Below are positions 9,481 to 19,928 of a stretch of DNA of 64,000 nucleotides, in pieces. The number at the start of each line of letters is the position of its first letter. Within the stretch, counting starts at the first letter, position 1. The notes below the pieces were generated by a model. It saw only the letters and a list, made by a program, of their open reading frames with translations, did not search any database and was not told where the DNA came from. Origin of the DNA: Rachicladosporium sp. CCFEE 5018 (lineage: Eukaryota; Ascomycota; Dothideomycetes; Cladosporiales; Cladosporiaceae); NCBI GenBank assembly GCA_002077045.2, contig KZ111144.1, forward strand, positions 779,406 through 843,405, read 5' to 3'. The position numbers and the translations under genes were made by a program.

Positions 9481-11403
9481 ATGAGCGACGACGGTGATGG
9501 GCGAACTACATCTGCGCCAGCTGTCGGAGGCGGGCCGGTGACCTCTCATATCCAAGGCCATGGAACTGAACATACCCCTCGAGAGCACCGGAGTCGCAAG
9601 AGGAAGCCTGCACTACAAGTGATATGTCTCGGTGAAAGTGGAGGACCAAGCGAAGAAAATGTTACTGCATTCCTGGTGAGAAGTCTGGATACGGGATGGG
9701 CGAAGGGCGGGCTGTTGGCGTTGGATGCGGGGAGTCATCTGGCGCCTATTACGCGGATCATGGAGAGGGACTTCCCGCTTGCCAGGAGGAAAGTGCAGGA
9801 TGAGAGTGTGGGCAATGGCTTCCAGACTTCTGGACTGAGTGGCAGCTTCTCGAGGACCTCTCTCTCGCCAGAGCGACAGCGAGTCCCGGATGGCTATCCC
9901 GAGGTCGACAGTGACGAGGAGACCAAGCCAGAGCCCACCATCATGAGCGATGGTCCTTTCGCTGGTCTCAAAGTGCCGCATGCCTCTGCCAGAGCGAACG
10001 CGTTGTACATCCTACAAGCCCACGTCTCCGCCTACCTCATCACGCACCCTCACATGGACCACATGGCCGGGTTCACGATCAACACCGCAGCCTTCCAAGC
10101 AACCTCCAAGCCTAAGACTCTTGCAGCTTTGCCAAATACAGTAGACGCGATGAAACGGCACATTTTCAACGACATCATCTGGCCTAACCTGACGGACGAA
10201 GACGGCGGCGTTGGCTTCGTTACCTTCCAGCGCCTCAAAGAAGGCGGCGACACCATGCTAGGCGAAGGAGAAGGACGAGGCTATATCGACGTCTGTGGCG
10301 GACTTTGCGCGAAAGCGTTCAAGGTCAGCCATGGGACTTGCACCAAGGGTCCGCCTGCGCATCAGCATCGAGGGAGCATCACGAGCCTTTCAGACCTACA
10401 TGGTGGCGCTATGCCACTCGATCAAGCGTCCGGCATCCTGATGTCGAGATCTCTGTCGATGACACAGCACTCCCAAGTCTCTGCTCCCGGCACTCCAGGC
10501 CGCCAACAAAGCTTCTACCAGTCCCCTCGCATGACCGCGCAAGACTCGACATGCGTAGTGGACAGCACAGCCTACTTCCTGCGCGACGCCGAAACAGCGC
10601 GAGAAATGCTCTTCTTCGGCGACGTTGAACCAGACAGCATCTCCCTCACACCTCGCAACCACGTCGTGTGGGCCGAAGCCGCGCGCAAGATCGCCTCGGG
10701 CTGTCTAACGGGTGTATTCATCGAATGCTCGTACGATGACAGTCAAGCTGATGCTTACCTATTCGGACATCTGGCGCCGAGGCATCTGATCGCGGAACTA
10801 CAAGTCCTAGCGCAGATGACAAGGGAAGCAAAGTTCGCCCGGGCGACTGAACTGCAAAACGTGAAGAAGCGGAAACGCAGCGGACCGAACGGCGTTGAAA
10901 CCGCTGCCAGACACGCCCTTGGAGGCGAGACCGAGCGAAAACGCAGTCGAAGCCTAGCGAGCAGAACGGTAGACGGCAATTACCGCCGCCGCAGCGAGCA
11001 CGACAACGGTATGCATGATAGTGTCGCAGCCACTAGCCCACCGAGTCCAGTCGATCATACCGACGGCCCAGGCAACGGCCACGACACGCCTATGTCGCCG
11101 CTTTCGCATCCTCATCCTCAGCCTGCACCATACAGCAATGGACGGGATGCGCATCCGCACTTCGTGCCCAATGGGCTCTCACGCGCGTCTACCAGCTTGT
11201 CGGAGCCTGGAAGAGACGATTTACCGCTTGCTGGGCTTACGGTGATAGTTACGCATATCAAGGACACGTTTCGTGATGGGCCTCATGTGCGAGAGCTCGT
11301 ACTGGCTGAGATCCTGGCGCACGAAGAATACCTCAAAGAACGTGGCGAAGGGCTAGGGTGTGAGTTTGTGGTCGCAAGGAGTGGGGAGAGCTATTGGCTT
11401 TGA
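9481..11403 (+). CDS. PDE1: Low-affinity class II cAMP phosphodiesterase (copy A)
   Basis: Hydrolyses cAMP to AMP and so damps PKA signalling. From the ATG at 9481 the protein has 640 residues. The frame is open upstream to 9373, but that segment is Arg/His-rich and unlikely to be coding. The metallo-beta-lactamase-like site THPHMDHMAGF supplies His189, His191, Asp193 and His194. Later come FFGDVEPDSISL, FIECSYDDSQ and IVTHIKDTFRDGPHV, all typical of the PDE1/cpdP class. A long low-complexity insertion rich in Ser, Arg, His and Pro (about residues 460-580, with KKRKRSG) makes it longer than the yeast enzyme, as is usual in filamentous fungi. No intron was seen. Copy B is about 98% identical, so the cell may have two active genes. 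Confidence 0.9.
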   Translation: MSDDGDGRTTSAPAVGGGPVTSHIQGHGTEHTPREHRSRKRKPALQVICLGESGGPSEENVTAFLVRSLDTGWAKGGLLALDAGSHLAPITRIMERDFPLARRKVQDESVGNGFQTSGLSGSFSRTSLSPERQRVPDGYPEVDSDEETKPEPTIMSDGPFAGLKVPHASARANALYILQAHVSAYLITHPHMDHMAGFTINTAAFQATSKPKTLAALPNTVDAMKRHIFNDIIWPNLTDEDGGVGFVTFQRLKEGGDTMLGEGEGRGYIDVCGGLCAKAFKVSHGTCTKGPPAHQHRGSITSLSDLHGGAMPLDQASGILMSRSLSMTQHSQVSAPGTPGRQQSFYQSPRMTAQDSTCVVDSTAYFLRDAETAREMLFFGDVEPDSISLTPRNHVVWAEAARKIASGCLTGVFIECSYDDSQADAYLFGHLAPRHLIAELQVLAQMTREAKFARATELQNVKKRKRSGPNGVETAARHALGGETERKRSRSLASRTVDGNYRRRSEHDNGMHDSVAATSPPSPVDHTDGPGNGHDTPMSPLSHPHPQPAPYSNGRDAHPHFVPNGLSRASTSLSEPGRDDLPLAGLTVIVTHIKDTFRDGPHVRELVLAEILAHEEYLKERGEGLGCEFVVARSGESYWL

Positions 11404-12143
11404 TCATTTATACCACGAGTCTGCGAGGCGTGATGGCGTTCTGCGTGAGACAACATGGGTGTGACCATATGGCGGATCCTGGGCGGTGGAACGGGTCTGA
11501 TGTGCACTGGCGTTGATCTGGGAATGCGGTCATGATTTACGAGTTTACTATGGTAGTGGTGTGGAGGTGAGTGCGTATATACGATAGGCAGGCTGAGTGA
11601 CCACCAAAGCAACTGTATCAGGCGTATGTGGAGTAGCAAGGCTCTTGTTCAGTTGCTTCATATTTAATCTTCGCTTTGTCTGAATATCTGAAACGCGCTT
11701 CTGCTGCGATGAAGTTCATCAGCAAGATGCTTTTAGTGCGCAGTGGCCAAAGAGAGGCATCCGTGAGCTTTCTGCTAATTGCTCGTGGTAATAGCCTCCC
11801 ACGTACGCAGTAGCAAGAGCTCCACGCCTTGCAGCCAGGCTCACGAGATCAACCTGAAGTTGCAGTTTTCGAACGATGGCGGATGGCGCAGCGGCTTGAC
11901 CTGCTGGGATCTGGCTGGCCCCGCTGAATCGACTGCTCTACCTCGCGGTCTGGCGCAGCCGTTCGTCGTCTCGTGGTCCAAGCAGCGCCTTGACCCTGGA
12001 AGCTGGCGATGCCATCGAATCGCGCGGACGCGGCGTAGGTGGTCTTCATTCATCTCCCTCATCACGTCCGCCGTGCCCATCCCAGCACCACTTCCCCTCT
12101 TCAATCCCTTCAATCCAATGTCATCTCAGCCGCGATCCTCTAT
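11404..12143. other. Intergenic, convergent ends of PDE1-A and UPF0303-A
   Basis: Convergent 3' regions. The sequence is near-identical in copy B (24717-25458). An open frame at 11779-12147 is also present in B, but it reads antisense into low-complexity sequence and shows no recognisable domain. Confidence 0.5.
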
Positions 12144-12722
12144 CTAGTCCTCTTTCTTCTTCTCCCCCTCCGCGCCCCCTCCACCCGCCCCCATGCTCTC
12201 AAGCATCTCTCCCACAACCTCCAAAATAACCCCATGATCCAGCTCCTGCTTCAACCCACTAACAACCACAACTGCCACCACGCCCTCCACGCCCCTCACC
12301 CTGACAGGCCATCCCCCACCATGTATAGCGTACTCCCCCCTCTCCTCCGGCCCCAGCGCATGCTTCGCCGCAAACACCCCCTCATCCCCAGCATATTTCA
12401 AATGCAGCGCGTAAGTTGACACGCCCCAACGCAGCACCGCTTTCCGTTTCCGCGCCACCCAGGAATCGTTATCCGGCGTCGTGCCGGAGTGCGTCACGGC
12501 GTGGAAGAGAAGGTGATTCCCTTGCGCGAGGGAGATGTTAATGCAGCAAGGATTCGGGAATTGCAGAAGTCGCTGACGGAGCAGGGAGCCGAGGGTCCAG
12601 GCTGTGGCGCTGGTGAAGGAGGGGAAAGTGAGGGTGCTGTCAAGGTGGAGGACTGACTCGACGGTCGTGGGGGGTGGAGTTATGGGGGGGATTGTGGGGA
12701 GGGGAAGGGCGGGGGAGGCCAT
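12144..12722 (-). CDS. UPF0303 / YBR137W-like HbpS-domain protein (copy A)
   Basis: Small protein of 192 residues from the ATG at 12722 (MASPALPLPTIPP…). The frame extends upstream, but the ATG is the one conserved with copy B. The core matches yeast YBR137W: INISLAQGNHLLFHAVTHSG, DNDSWVARKRKAVLRWG, EYAIHGGGWPV and VVSGLKQELDHGVI. This is the DUF336/HbpS-like fold. The yeast protein is cytosolic and has been linked to the tail-anchored protein (GET) pathway. A biochemical function here is not evident. The tail is low-complexity (GAGGGGAEGEKKKED) and two residues shorter than in copy B. No intron is needed. Confidence 0.8.
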   Translation of the reverse strand: MASPALPLPTIPPITPPPTTVESVLHLDSTLTFPSFTSATAWTLGSLLRQRLLQFPNPCCINISLAQGNHLLFHAVTHSGTTPDNDSWVARKRKAVLRWGVSTYALHLKYAGDEGVFAAKHALGPEERGEYAIHGGGWPVRVRGVEGVVAVVVVSGLKQELDHGVILEVVGEMLESMGAGGGGAEGEKKKED

Positions 12723-13495
12723 TGTGTTGTAGCTGGGGCGGTGTGAATATGAGAGGAGTGAAATTGGAAGGAGGTGGGATGGGAGATCGAGTAGAGGGAG
12801 TGAAGTGTAGAAAGCTGTCAGGAACCAGTGGATCGGTTTTGTTGCAGGTCTGTAGCTCACTGTAGCTGCAGCATTTACCCGGCTTTCAAGGCAATGCACC
12901 ACCACCTCTGCTTCTCCAAAACTTTACGTGGGAGGCAATGCTTCCATCTGCTAAGCTGCAATAGTTATTTGCCGTTCTAGTCTGCTTACAAGGGACAGAC
13001 TACGGTTCTCCAGACCTCGCGCTTTCACCAGCGGCCCCCATTGGGCCCCCAATGTCCGAGTGCGTCTATCAAGGCGTGCGAAGCGTATTAAGTTTCACGA
13101 GATACATGGAGATAGTGCGAGGACCACATGACCAGACTCAAAGCATGAGGCAGTAACCCACAAGAGCGCACGCTTCGTGGAACGGAGTTGGCCACCTTGT
13201 AGAGTCATGAACATGCTTTCATTCCCCACCAGTATGCTATGCAAACCTCCGTCCTCGTAGTCCAGAAAATGCAGGGAGCCCTTGCCCCTTCCCAAGTGTA
13301 TGGACAAATCGTCGTCGTGTGCAGCCGCTCGGTGTCTGACCTTTCCAGCGCGCCAGTCGACATCATCAGCACCTCCCCAAAACCCCCTCGTAGCGGCAGC
13401 GGTGTTACCACGTACGCCTGAACATTCAGCCGACAACTTCGCTACCCCCTGAGACGCTGCTGTGCAGTCCACTTCACACCAGCCTTCACCTCTCA
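12723..13495. other. Intergenic, upstream of UPF0303-A and downstream of kinase A
   Basis: Near-identical to 26044-26809 in copy B apart from small indels. Short frames on both strands show no recognisable domain. It should contain the UPF0303 promoter and the kinase 3' untranslated region. Confidence 0.5.
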
Positions 13496-14171
13496 TCACC
13501 GCCTATACTCCCTCTCCCTCTCCGCCCCTCCCACCGCCTGCGCCTGCCCTCCCCCATTCTCCCTCTCCCTGTCCCTCATCCTCTCCCTCCCAATCCTGCC
13601 CGCCTCCGTCCCATCATCCTCAACCAACTCCCCAAACCAAGCATGCTTCAACGCCTCCCTCGCCGTAATCCGCTTCTTTGGATCATACACGAAAATCTTC
13701 CCCAAAAGATCCAGAAACAGCTTATTGAACGTCGTGGTCTGCGGGATGATGTCTTCCAGGCGCTTCATGGCGCGGACGAATTTTCGAGATTGGCGAGGGG
13801 TGTCGGAAAAGGGGTATGCGAGGTGGGAGTTTTTGAAGTATTTGGCGGCAGAGTTGCGGTCGCTGCGTTTGTGGGATTTCAGGACTTCGCGGATGAGGGA
13901 CTTGTCGATTGGGTTGCCTGTTACTGCCTGTGTTGTGCTTGTCAGTGACGACCTTCGAATAGGAAGGAAGGGGAAGACATACCTCCATCATCGCGAGATG
14001 CTCTCCACAGTCGTGAGTCTGGAAAAGAGCATCTCCCGTCCGGCACTCAACTAGAATACAGCCGAGTGACCAGATGTCGATTGGGTGACTCCAGCCTACT
14101 CTTGTATCAGCATATCAATCAGCAACCCACAGTCTATGCTGGACGACTCACCAATACCCAGTATAATTTCT

Positions 14172-14584
14172 GGTGCGCGATAATGCCTCGTACTCACAAC
14201 ACTACTGTGATACTCATCATCAAACGTCGCACTCCCAAAATCAATCAGATTGATCTGCGGCTGCAGCAACACCCTCCTGAACTTTGCGCTCCTAGCCGTC
14301 AAAGTACTCGAGCTGGGTATATTGCGATTATACGTGAATGTTTGGTACGTATGATTGAGTAGCAGAATATTTTCCGGTTTGAGATCCGTGTGTATAAGGT
14401 TGAGGTCGTGGAGGAAGGCTATGGAGCCCAGTAGTTGTCGTGCAAATGCCTGGATATGTGAGCCGGGGAAGGGGACGAAGCCCCCGGATTTGAGGAAGTC
14501 GAAGACAGAGAGGCCAAGGAGCGGGGTGACTATGCAGATGTGGCCGCGCCAGTCGAAGCAGTCTCGCAATTGTATGCAGCGGTA
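14172..14584. repeat. 413-bp block identical to 27482-27894 and 27995-28407
   Basis: Part of kinase exon 3. It starts GGTGCGCGATAATGCC and ends GCAGCGGTA at the gap. No difference was seen between the three occurrences, although adjacent sequence differs between copies A and B. This looks like a shared assembly-graph node rather than a biological repeat. Confidence 0.85.
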
Positions 14585-14684
14585 NNNNNNNNNNNNNNNN
14601 NNNNNNNNNNNNNNNNNNNNNNNNNNNNNNNNNNNNNNNNNNNNNNNNNNNNNNNNNNNNNNNNNNNNNNNNNNNNNNNNNNNN
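14585..14684. other. Assembly gap (100 N)
   Basis: Exactly 100 N, the usual placeholder for unknown size. The first bases after it (GTGTTCG) also occur 6 bp after the end of the 413-bp block in contig 3, so the real gap may be only a few bases or negative. Confidence 0.95.
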
Positions 14685-14735
14685 GTGTTCGACTCTGCAA
14701 AGGATTCCTAGCGCGAACTCTCCTGCCTTTGCATC

Positions 14736-15771
14736 CGGTGGCGCGTTGATGGCGGCGTCTAGCAAGGTCTACCATAGATCCCTTGAGGTGAAGGAGGAGG
14801 TAGACTTATCGCGAATCAAGGGCTGGCGGAAAGGTTGGACACTATAGCGAGGCAGCAGCGAGGCAAACTCTAGGGCGCTATGTATGACTAAGGATGGTAT
14901 GTGAGGATCGTCTAGGTGTCGAAGCGGTTCATGTGTATAGAGTGCGGTGATGGTGCGAGCGTGGCATCGGGTTAAAGAGCTGAGCGATGGGACGGCGGCG
15001 AGGCTACAGCGAAGCGCTAAGCCGTCTGGTGGTGGTGATCATGGCAGTGACGCAGCGAAGCTAGCACGAGGCAACGGCGAGGTGGCAGTAAAATAGAAGC
15101 ACGAGGTCACTAGAACACGACCACACGGTACGCACGAAACGAACAATGAAAAATGGACTTCAAAGGACCGCGATGGTATTACTGATCAACCGTCTGCCGT
15201 GGCTTGGCCATCATCTAGACAATGACTGCGGTGCTGCCATAGACGTTCATGTCACATATATTCGTCTTCGCAACCTGCGGTCAGATGGACACAGACTACG
15301 CGATAGCACTTCCTACTGCTCAACGGAGACCCGCTCACCAGCTCTCACGGGAGTGATGCAATTGGTAAGGGTCCGTTGACTATCACCGAACCTCGTTGCA
15401 TTGGATTCTCCGTTGCCTCTCAGCAAGACGGTGATTCGATCGATGTCAATGCCAGTCCCAATACCCGGATCGTCGAGCTTGTGGCCCCTGAGCGAGGCTG
15501 CCTTCTGGTGGCTGAGCTGCAAAGTAGTGCACAGCCTTGCGCGTTTTAAAGACGTAGTCGAGTGCCTTCCCGTGATACTAACCTAGACATATTCCGCACG
15601 CTTATCGCACCACCGTGGCGCTCGTCACGCTTGAATATGACAAGGCGATTCGGTTACCGGCATCCGAGAGAAGCGCATATCTGGCAAGCAGGTGGGAGGT
15701 CCATCTATTGAGGCGGAACGAGTGCTATGAAAACTCCCTCCAAGACCCGTAGTATTGAGTAGGTCACCAAC
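14736..15771. other. Junction sequence between the two copies, then HET-B upstream region
   Basis: 14736-15193 matches neither the LEU4 side nor the kinase. It contains many short imperfect words of the type GCGAGGC/GCGAAGC (about 14845-15100) and no convincing gene. From about 15194 the sequence matches 1618 onward (copy B left boundary) and leads into HET-B. Confidence 0.55.
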
Positions 15772-17730
15772 ATGGATCGCGGTCCGATCCAATCGGTGTT
15801 CGAGTATAGCGACCTCCCTAATGCCAGAACGCACATTCGCCTTCTCGAAGTGCAGCACGCCCAGGTCGGCGGACCGATCAGTTGCAGACTCAGCACTTGG
15901 GAACTCTCGGAAGCGCCCGTCTACACTGCGATCTCCTACACTTGGGGAAACCCAGTCGACACTGCAGAAATCGATGTCAACGGCGCCCACATGACAGTTC
16001 GCAGCAACTGTGCCTACGTACTTTGTCAAGCCAGTTGGTACGGTCCTTGTCACTACTGGATCGATGCGATCTGCATCAACCAACACAATGATGGCGAGAA
16101 GGCTCATCAAGTCAGATTGATGAGCGTCATATATCGGGACGCGGAGAGAGTATTAGCGTGCATTGGGCCGCATTCGGCAGACTAACACAGTAGATACCTC
16201 TGCCGATTTGTTCGCAAGCACCAGTCCTCGTTACTTGCATTCGCAAAAGAGGTACGACCGGGTGATACTCCCATATATGTGTATTCAGAGAGCGTTGGGG
16301 CCCGCAGGCGTAGACTGGCACAGTCGATTATATGGCGTTTGCGTCACTCGCGCGATACTCATCTGCGCGTCTTCAAGGCTCTGCTCGACTTGCTTCGACG
16401 ACCCTACTTCACCCGGGCTTGGGTGGCTCAGGAGCTCTACAAGGCCAACGACCCCATGCTCTACTGCGGTCCAGACACATGTCAAGTTACAGCGCTGACT
16501 GGCCTGCTTGTGGCCTGTATCCATGATGACACTGGTTTCTGGAGTGCTGACCTCAAGAGTGAGCATGCTCTCTTTATCGAGCAGCATCGTGAGCGGCTAC
16601 CGTTTTGCACGCGCGTGCTTGGTCCGGCTATCGGTGAAAGTGATGTCTCCCGCAAGCCCGACAGTCTCAATGGTCATGGTGGTATCGTATGGCTTGCTCG
16701 CGAAGACGGCAAGCAGCCACGTGACCTCGACTACATGCTGGAGGCCACGCACGGTCTACATTGCGCAGATGCTCGTGACAAAGTGTACGCCACGCTGAGC
16801 ACGTTGAGCACTGATGTTGCGCAGCGCATCTCTGTCGACTACACGATGACAGCTTTCGAGCTCGTAATGCATCTCTTGCCAACCCTGCTTTTCGAATTGC
16901 GGTCCATGGAAACAGCTCGAAGACAAGAGCTTGACAAGCTGCTAAGGCTATTCAAGCTACTCGATGTCCAATCCGCCGACCCGGCTTTCCTGGCAGCAGT
17001 CGCTGCGCGTTCTGGTACCCTAATCTGTCGGAATTCGCAACGTCTTCCTGCGGCAAGACCACTGTCTTCAATGGAATTGACTGATTGGAAAGGAAGCCAG
17101 CTTCAAAAATCTGGCAGCGACTGGTTCCTGGGCGATGGTATAATTGACCTGGAACCCATATCAACCCTGCAGAACACAGCCGGTGTCCAGATTACAGACT
17201 CGCGAGGTGTTATTGCAGCCGTCGTTCCAAGTATTGCACGTCCTGGCGATTGGCTCATCCAGCCACATAGCGCTCGTGTTCAGGATGCCCCGGCCTTACT
17301 GATTCGTGGTCCGATTGATGGTCGCTACGAAATCCTCAGCACCGCAATCATAGCAACCGGTGCAGGACGACAAGGTAGATTTGAGGTCACATTTGAGCTC
17401 GAGGACCTTGCTACCCTGCTGTTGCGCCACCAATTGTTACCTGATAAACCACCGGCAGGGGTGGAGCCTTCGCTGGTACAACATGTCCACAACGGAGCGG
17501 CAAACCCTAACGTGTTGGACTTCGATAGACTCGAGTTACGCTACAAGTATGAGGATCTATCATCATCGCGTGTTGACTCTGGCGACCCCTCAATAGCCCT
17601 TGCCAAGTGGGAAGCGGCAGTCAAGCATCGAACCGAAGTCGAATGGCAGCAGTATTTCAGCGTCAAGGTCTGTCAGCAGCCAGGCTCGTCGTTCGCAGTG
17701 GAGAAGGCGGTTCATGTAGAAAATGGCTAG
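15772..17730 (+). pseudogene. HET-domain gene with one in-frame stop (HET-B)
   Basis: Homologue of HET-A in the same position of copy B. The frame spans 653 codons but has a TAA at 16183-16185 (codon 138). The surrounding codons align without a length change to HET-A, where that codon is GAA (Glu), so a single G-to-T change explains the stop. Upstream of the stop are ISYTWG and YWIDAICINQ; downstream the frame resumes with YLCRFVRKHQ and YFTRAWVAQEL. A truncated product would lack the conserved RAWxxQE segment. The C-terminal half is highly diverged from HET-A yet otherwise open, so inactivation is recent or the stop is a base error. A 'CTAACACAG' around the stop resembles a 3' splice site, but an intron there would remove residues conserved in HET-A. 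Confidence 0.78.
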
Positions 17731-18250
17731 ACTTGTCACCGCCTATGCTGAGCACGTGCGCCGACCTGACGGATGTTAATTCTGTTGGTCAAGGCGGTGC
17801 TCGTAGGTTGAAGCTGCACGTCTGGCGCGACCCTTTAATGCCACAATTCACAATTCCTCGCGCACGCAATGACGCAGACGCGTTTCCAGATGGACTGCTC
17901 GTAATGTTGCTACCATTGTAAGTCTGCAGAAGGATGCCTTCGTTAGTCCTTCTGTTCGGCGACTGAGCTAGAGATTTTGCTGACATCCGATAGAAATGGG
18001 TTGCACTGCTCACAGAGCGTCGCTTCCCATGTCTGATATTTGGAGAGACAGAGGCCACGGGAACTTCACCTCAATAAGTCTGGCCACTGGCACTCGCTGG
18101 TTTTGCGCCAAAATCATGCAGGCGGTCACCATCGACCAATTGGATCCTGGTCAAGTCAACTGCATCAACCAGTACGGCGGGCACATTCTCAGTCTGGGCT
18201 GACACTGGCTGGCCGTCCGTTCGGCGAATGTACACATACATACTGCCCGT
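17731..18250. other. Intergenic, convergent ends of HET-B and thioesterase B
   Basis: Poorly conserved relative to copy A and about 130 bp shorter. No gene was seen. Confidence 0.5.
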
Positions 18251-19366
18251 CTACAGCTTCGAAGGCTTGTCCTGCTTCAATCTCACAACGCCCTCCTGCA
18301 CACAACTAGCAATCAGCTTCCCCTCCTTAGTATACATCCTTTGCATCACTAAGCCCCTCCCATCATTCGCCCACGGACTCTCACACTCCGTAAACATCCA
18401 CTCATCTGCGCGAAAAGCCTTCGGATTGTGAAAATAGATACTATGATCCAGACTAACCATCATGCCAATCTCCGGACGAGGCGGTTGCGAAAGCACAACT
18501 TTCCCATCCTTGATCTCCACGCTCTGTAGCTGCGAGATGATGTCCTCATCCATGCCTTCCAGCTTGCGGATCTCGGAGACGGGCATGCCTTTGAGCTTCG
18601 CGATGAGGTCGGTGGAGATGCCGAGACTGCCATTGCCTTTGCCGTCTGTGGACTTGACGTTCGAGGCGTTGTAGCGCCAGAGCTTGTGGACGCGCGAGAC
18701 GGTGCCGATGAAGTAGGAGTCACTCATGTATGCCAGCGCGCTCAGATGCGCCTGGTGTCCGCCGTCCTCGCTTATCCGTCCGCGAGCTTTGATCCACTGC
18801 CGAGTACGCTTGACATGTGGTCGCTCGTCGCCATCGTTCAGGATGTCCACCCTCGCGCTCACGAAAGGTGATGTCTGGCCGCGGATCCAATCGCTGCCTT
18901 CACTGCTCGGCACGCCTTGCGCGAGAACATCCTCGGGCATGTGGTGCTCGTGCTCGACCTTCTTCTCACCTCCACTGCCTTCTCGCATGAAACTCAGTGT
19001 CGTCGTGAAGATCGGCGCCCCTCGCTGCCTCGCCTGCACTGTCCTCGTCGCGAAACTCCGCCCCTCCCGCACATGCTCAACATCGTACAATATCGGTATC
19101 TCGGCGTTGCCGTTTAGCACGAAGTAGCAGTGCATGCTGTGTACGTAGAAGTCGGCGGGGACTGTGCGTTGCGCAGCGGCAAGACATTGCGCTATCACTG
19201 CGCCGCCATAGATTCCGCGAGCACCTGGGGGATGCCATAGCGGCCGGGTGTTGGTAAAGAGATTGGGGTTTATATCTCGTAGGTGGGTGAGCTCGAGGGT
19301 TGCTTCGATCGCGGAGGCATTGGGTGACGGGGGAGGGGGAGGTATGAGGGTTGGGTGGCCGGGCAT
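18251..19366 (-). CDS. Peroxisomal TesB-like acyl-CoA thioesterase (copy B, intronless)
   Basis: Same 371-residue protein as copy A with about six substitutions (for example Asn/Asp in the TVPADFYVHS stretch, Gly/Asn near ESPWAND). It ends DKPSKL, again a type 1 peroxisomal signal. Unlike copy A it is one uninterrupted exon: GTGCAGGAG is followed directly by GGCGTTGTG, exactly at the site where copy A has its 56-bp intron. The last 13 codons differ more from copy A at the DNA level than the body of the gene does. The peroxisomal form should therefore be obligatory for this copy, while copy A could give two forms. Promoter sequence to about 19500 is shared with copy A. Confidence 0.9.
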   Translation of the reverse strand: MPGHPTLIPPPPPSPNASAIEATLELTHLRDINPNLFTNTRPLWHPPGARGIYGGAVIAQCLAAAQRTVPADFYVHSMHCYFVLNGNAEIPILYDVEHVREGRSFATRTVQARQRGAPIFTTTLSFMREGSGGEKKVEHEHHMPEDVLAQGVPSSEGSDWIRGQTSPFVSARVDILNDGDERPHVKRTRQWIKARGRISEDGGHQAHLSALAYMSDSYFIGTVSRVHKLWRYNASNVKSTDGKGNGSLGISTDLIAKLKGMPVSEIRKLEGMDEDIISQLQSVEIKDGKVVLSQPPRPEIGMMVSLDHSIYFHNPKAFRADEWMFTECESPWANDGRGLVMQRMYTKEGKLIASCVQEGVVRLKQDKPSKL

Positions 19367-19928
19367 GGTGAGGACTCGAAAGAGGGACGGGTGATTATTG
19401 ATACTATCTAAACATTGATGTGTGAAAGAGGGACTTCATTCGCGAGAGATGTCCACGCGCATGTGAGATCGGCGTCAGCCCTGGCCATTGCCAGCAAGCC
19501 GAGGTTCCTCGGAAGCGATTCCGCGATCAGCCCTACAATAGTATGGCAGGTGTTCCATGTCGGAGCGCATCGCTGACACGTGGTGCCACGCGAGAGGAGC
19601 AATCAAGTGTCTCATGCCTTTTGAAAGACTTATATGTGACGGAGCAATACACATGAAACTACCTCTGCGAACTATAACTGGGTAAAATTCTACACCTTGC
19701 TCATTCAGCCACAGATCAACTTGAACATTGAATCACCCACAAAGGCATACACTTTGTCGACTCATGTGCTGTTCAGATCGATCTTCTCGCCGGAAAGAAT
19801 TGTGCTGCCCCGAGCAAGCCAAAAGCAGCGGCGCCTGGGGTTCTGATGTTCGAGATAGCAAGTCTTGTGGTAGGGAGCCTCAGTTCTTTCCCTGGGATAA
19901 ATGCAAAGGAGAAAGTGATGACGGACAC
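19367..19928. other. Intergenic, upstream of thioesterase B
   Basis: The first ~130 bp match copy A almost perfectly, then similarity drops sharply near 19490-19500. No gene was seen. Confidence 0.5.

Larger units (their letters stand above)
1618..14584. repeat. Tandem segmental duplication, copy A
   Basis: The block holds HET-A, thioesterase A, TPR/TIR-like gene A, PDE1-A, UPF0303-A and a truncated kinase, in the same order and orientations as 15194-27894. The offset between copies drifts from about 13576 at the left end to about 13310 at the right, because of small indels. Identity is uneven: near-identical at about 5031-6230 and about 8913-14584, clearly diverged at about 1618-5030 and 6230-8913. 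The right end coincides with an assembly gap, so the true breakpoint is only approximate. Confidence 0.88.
13496..14735 (-). pseudogene. Truncated LAMMER kinase (copy A, 3' part only)
   Basis: C-terminal part of the kinase that is complete at 26810-29755. Exons read on the minus strand are 14584-14152, 14095-13983 (EHLAMME, the LAMMER motif) and 13927-13496, with introns of 56 and 55 bp matching those in copy B. The frame is intact, but a Trp in copy B's ECWTGDALF is Arg here (ECRTGDALF). At 14584 the sequence enters a 100-N gap. Just beyond it, 14735-14685 encodes DAKAGEFALGILCRVEH, a weak match to the next kinase residues (DASRIELRVLQTLRAADEH). Nothing upstream encodes the ATP-binding lobe or N-terminus. 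It is most likely a non-functional end of the duplication. Confidence 0.7.

Noticed and set aside
16148..16193. Possible intron around the HET-B stop (CTAACACAG resembles a branch point and 3' splice site)
   Set aside because: It would delete VLACIGPHSAD, which aligns with coding sequence in HET-A, and the branch site would be almost on top of the acceptor.
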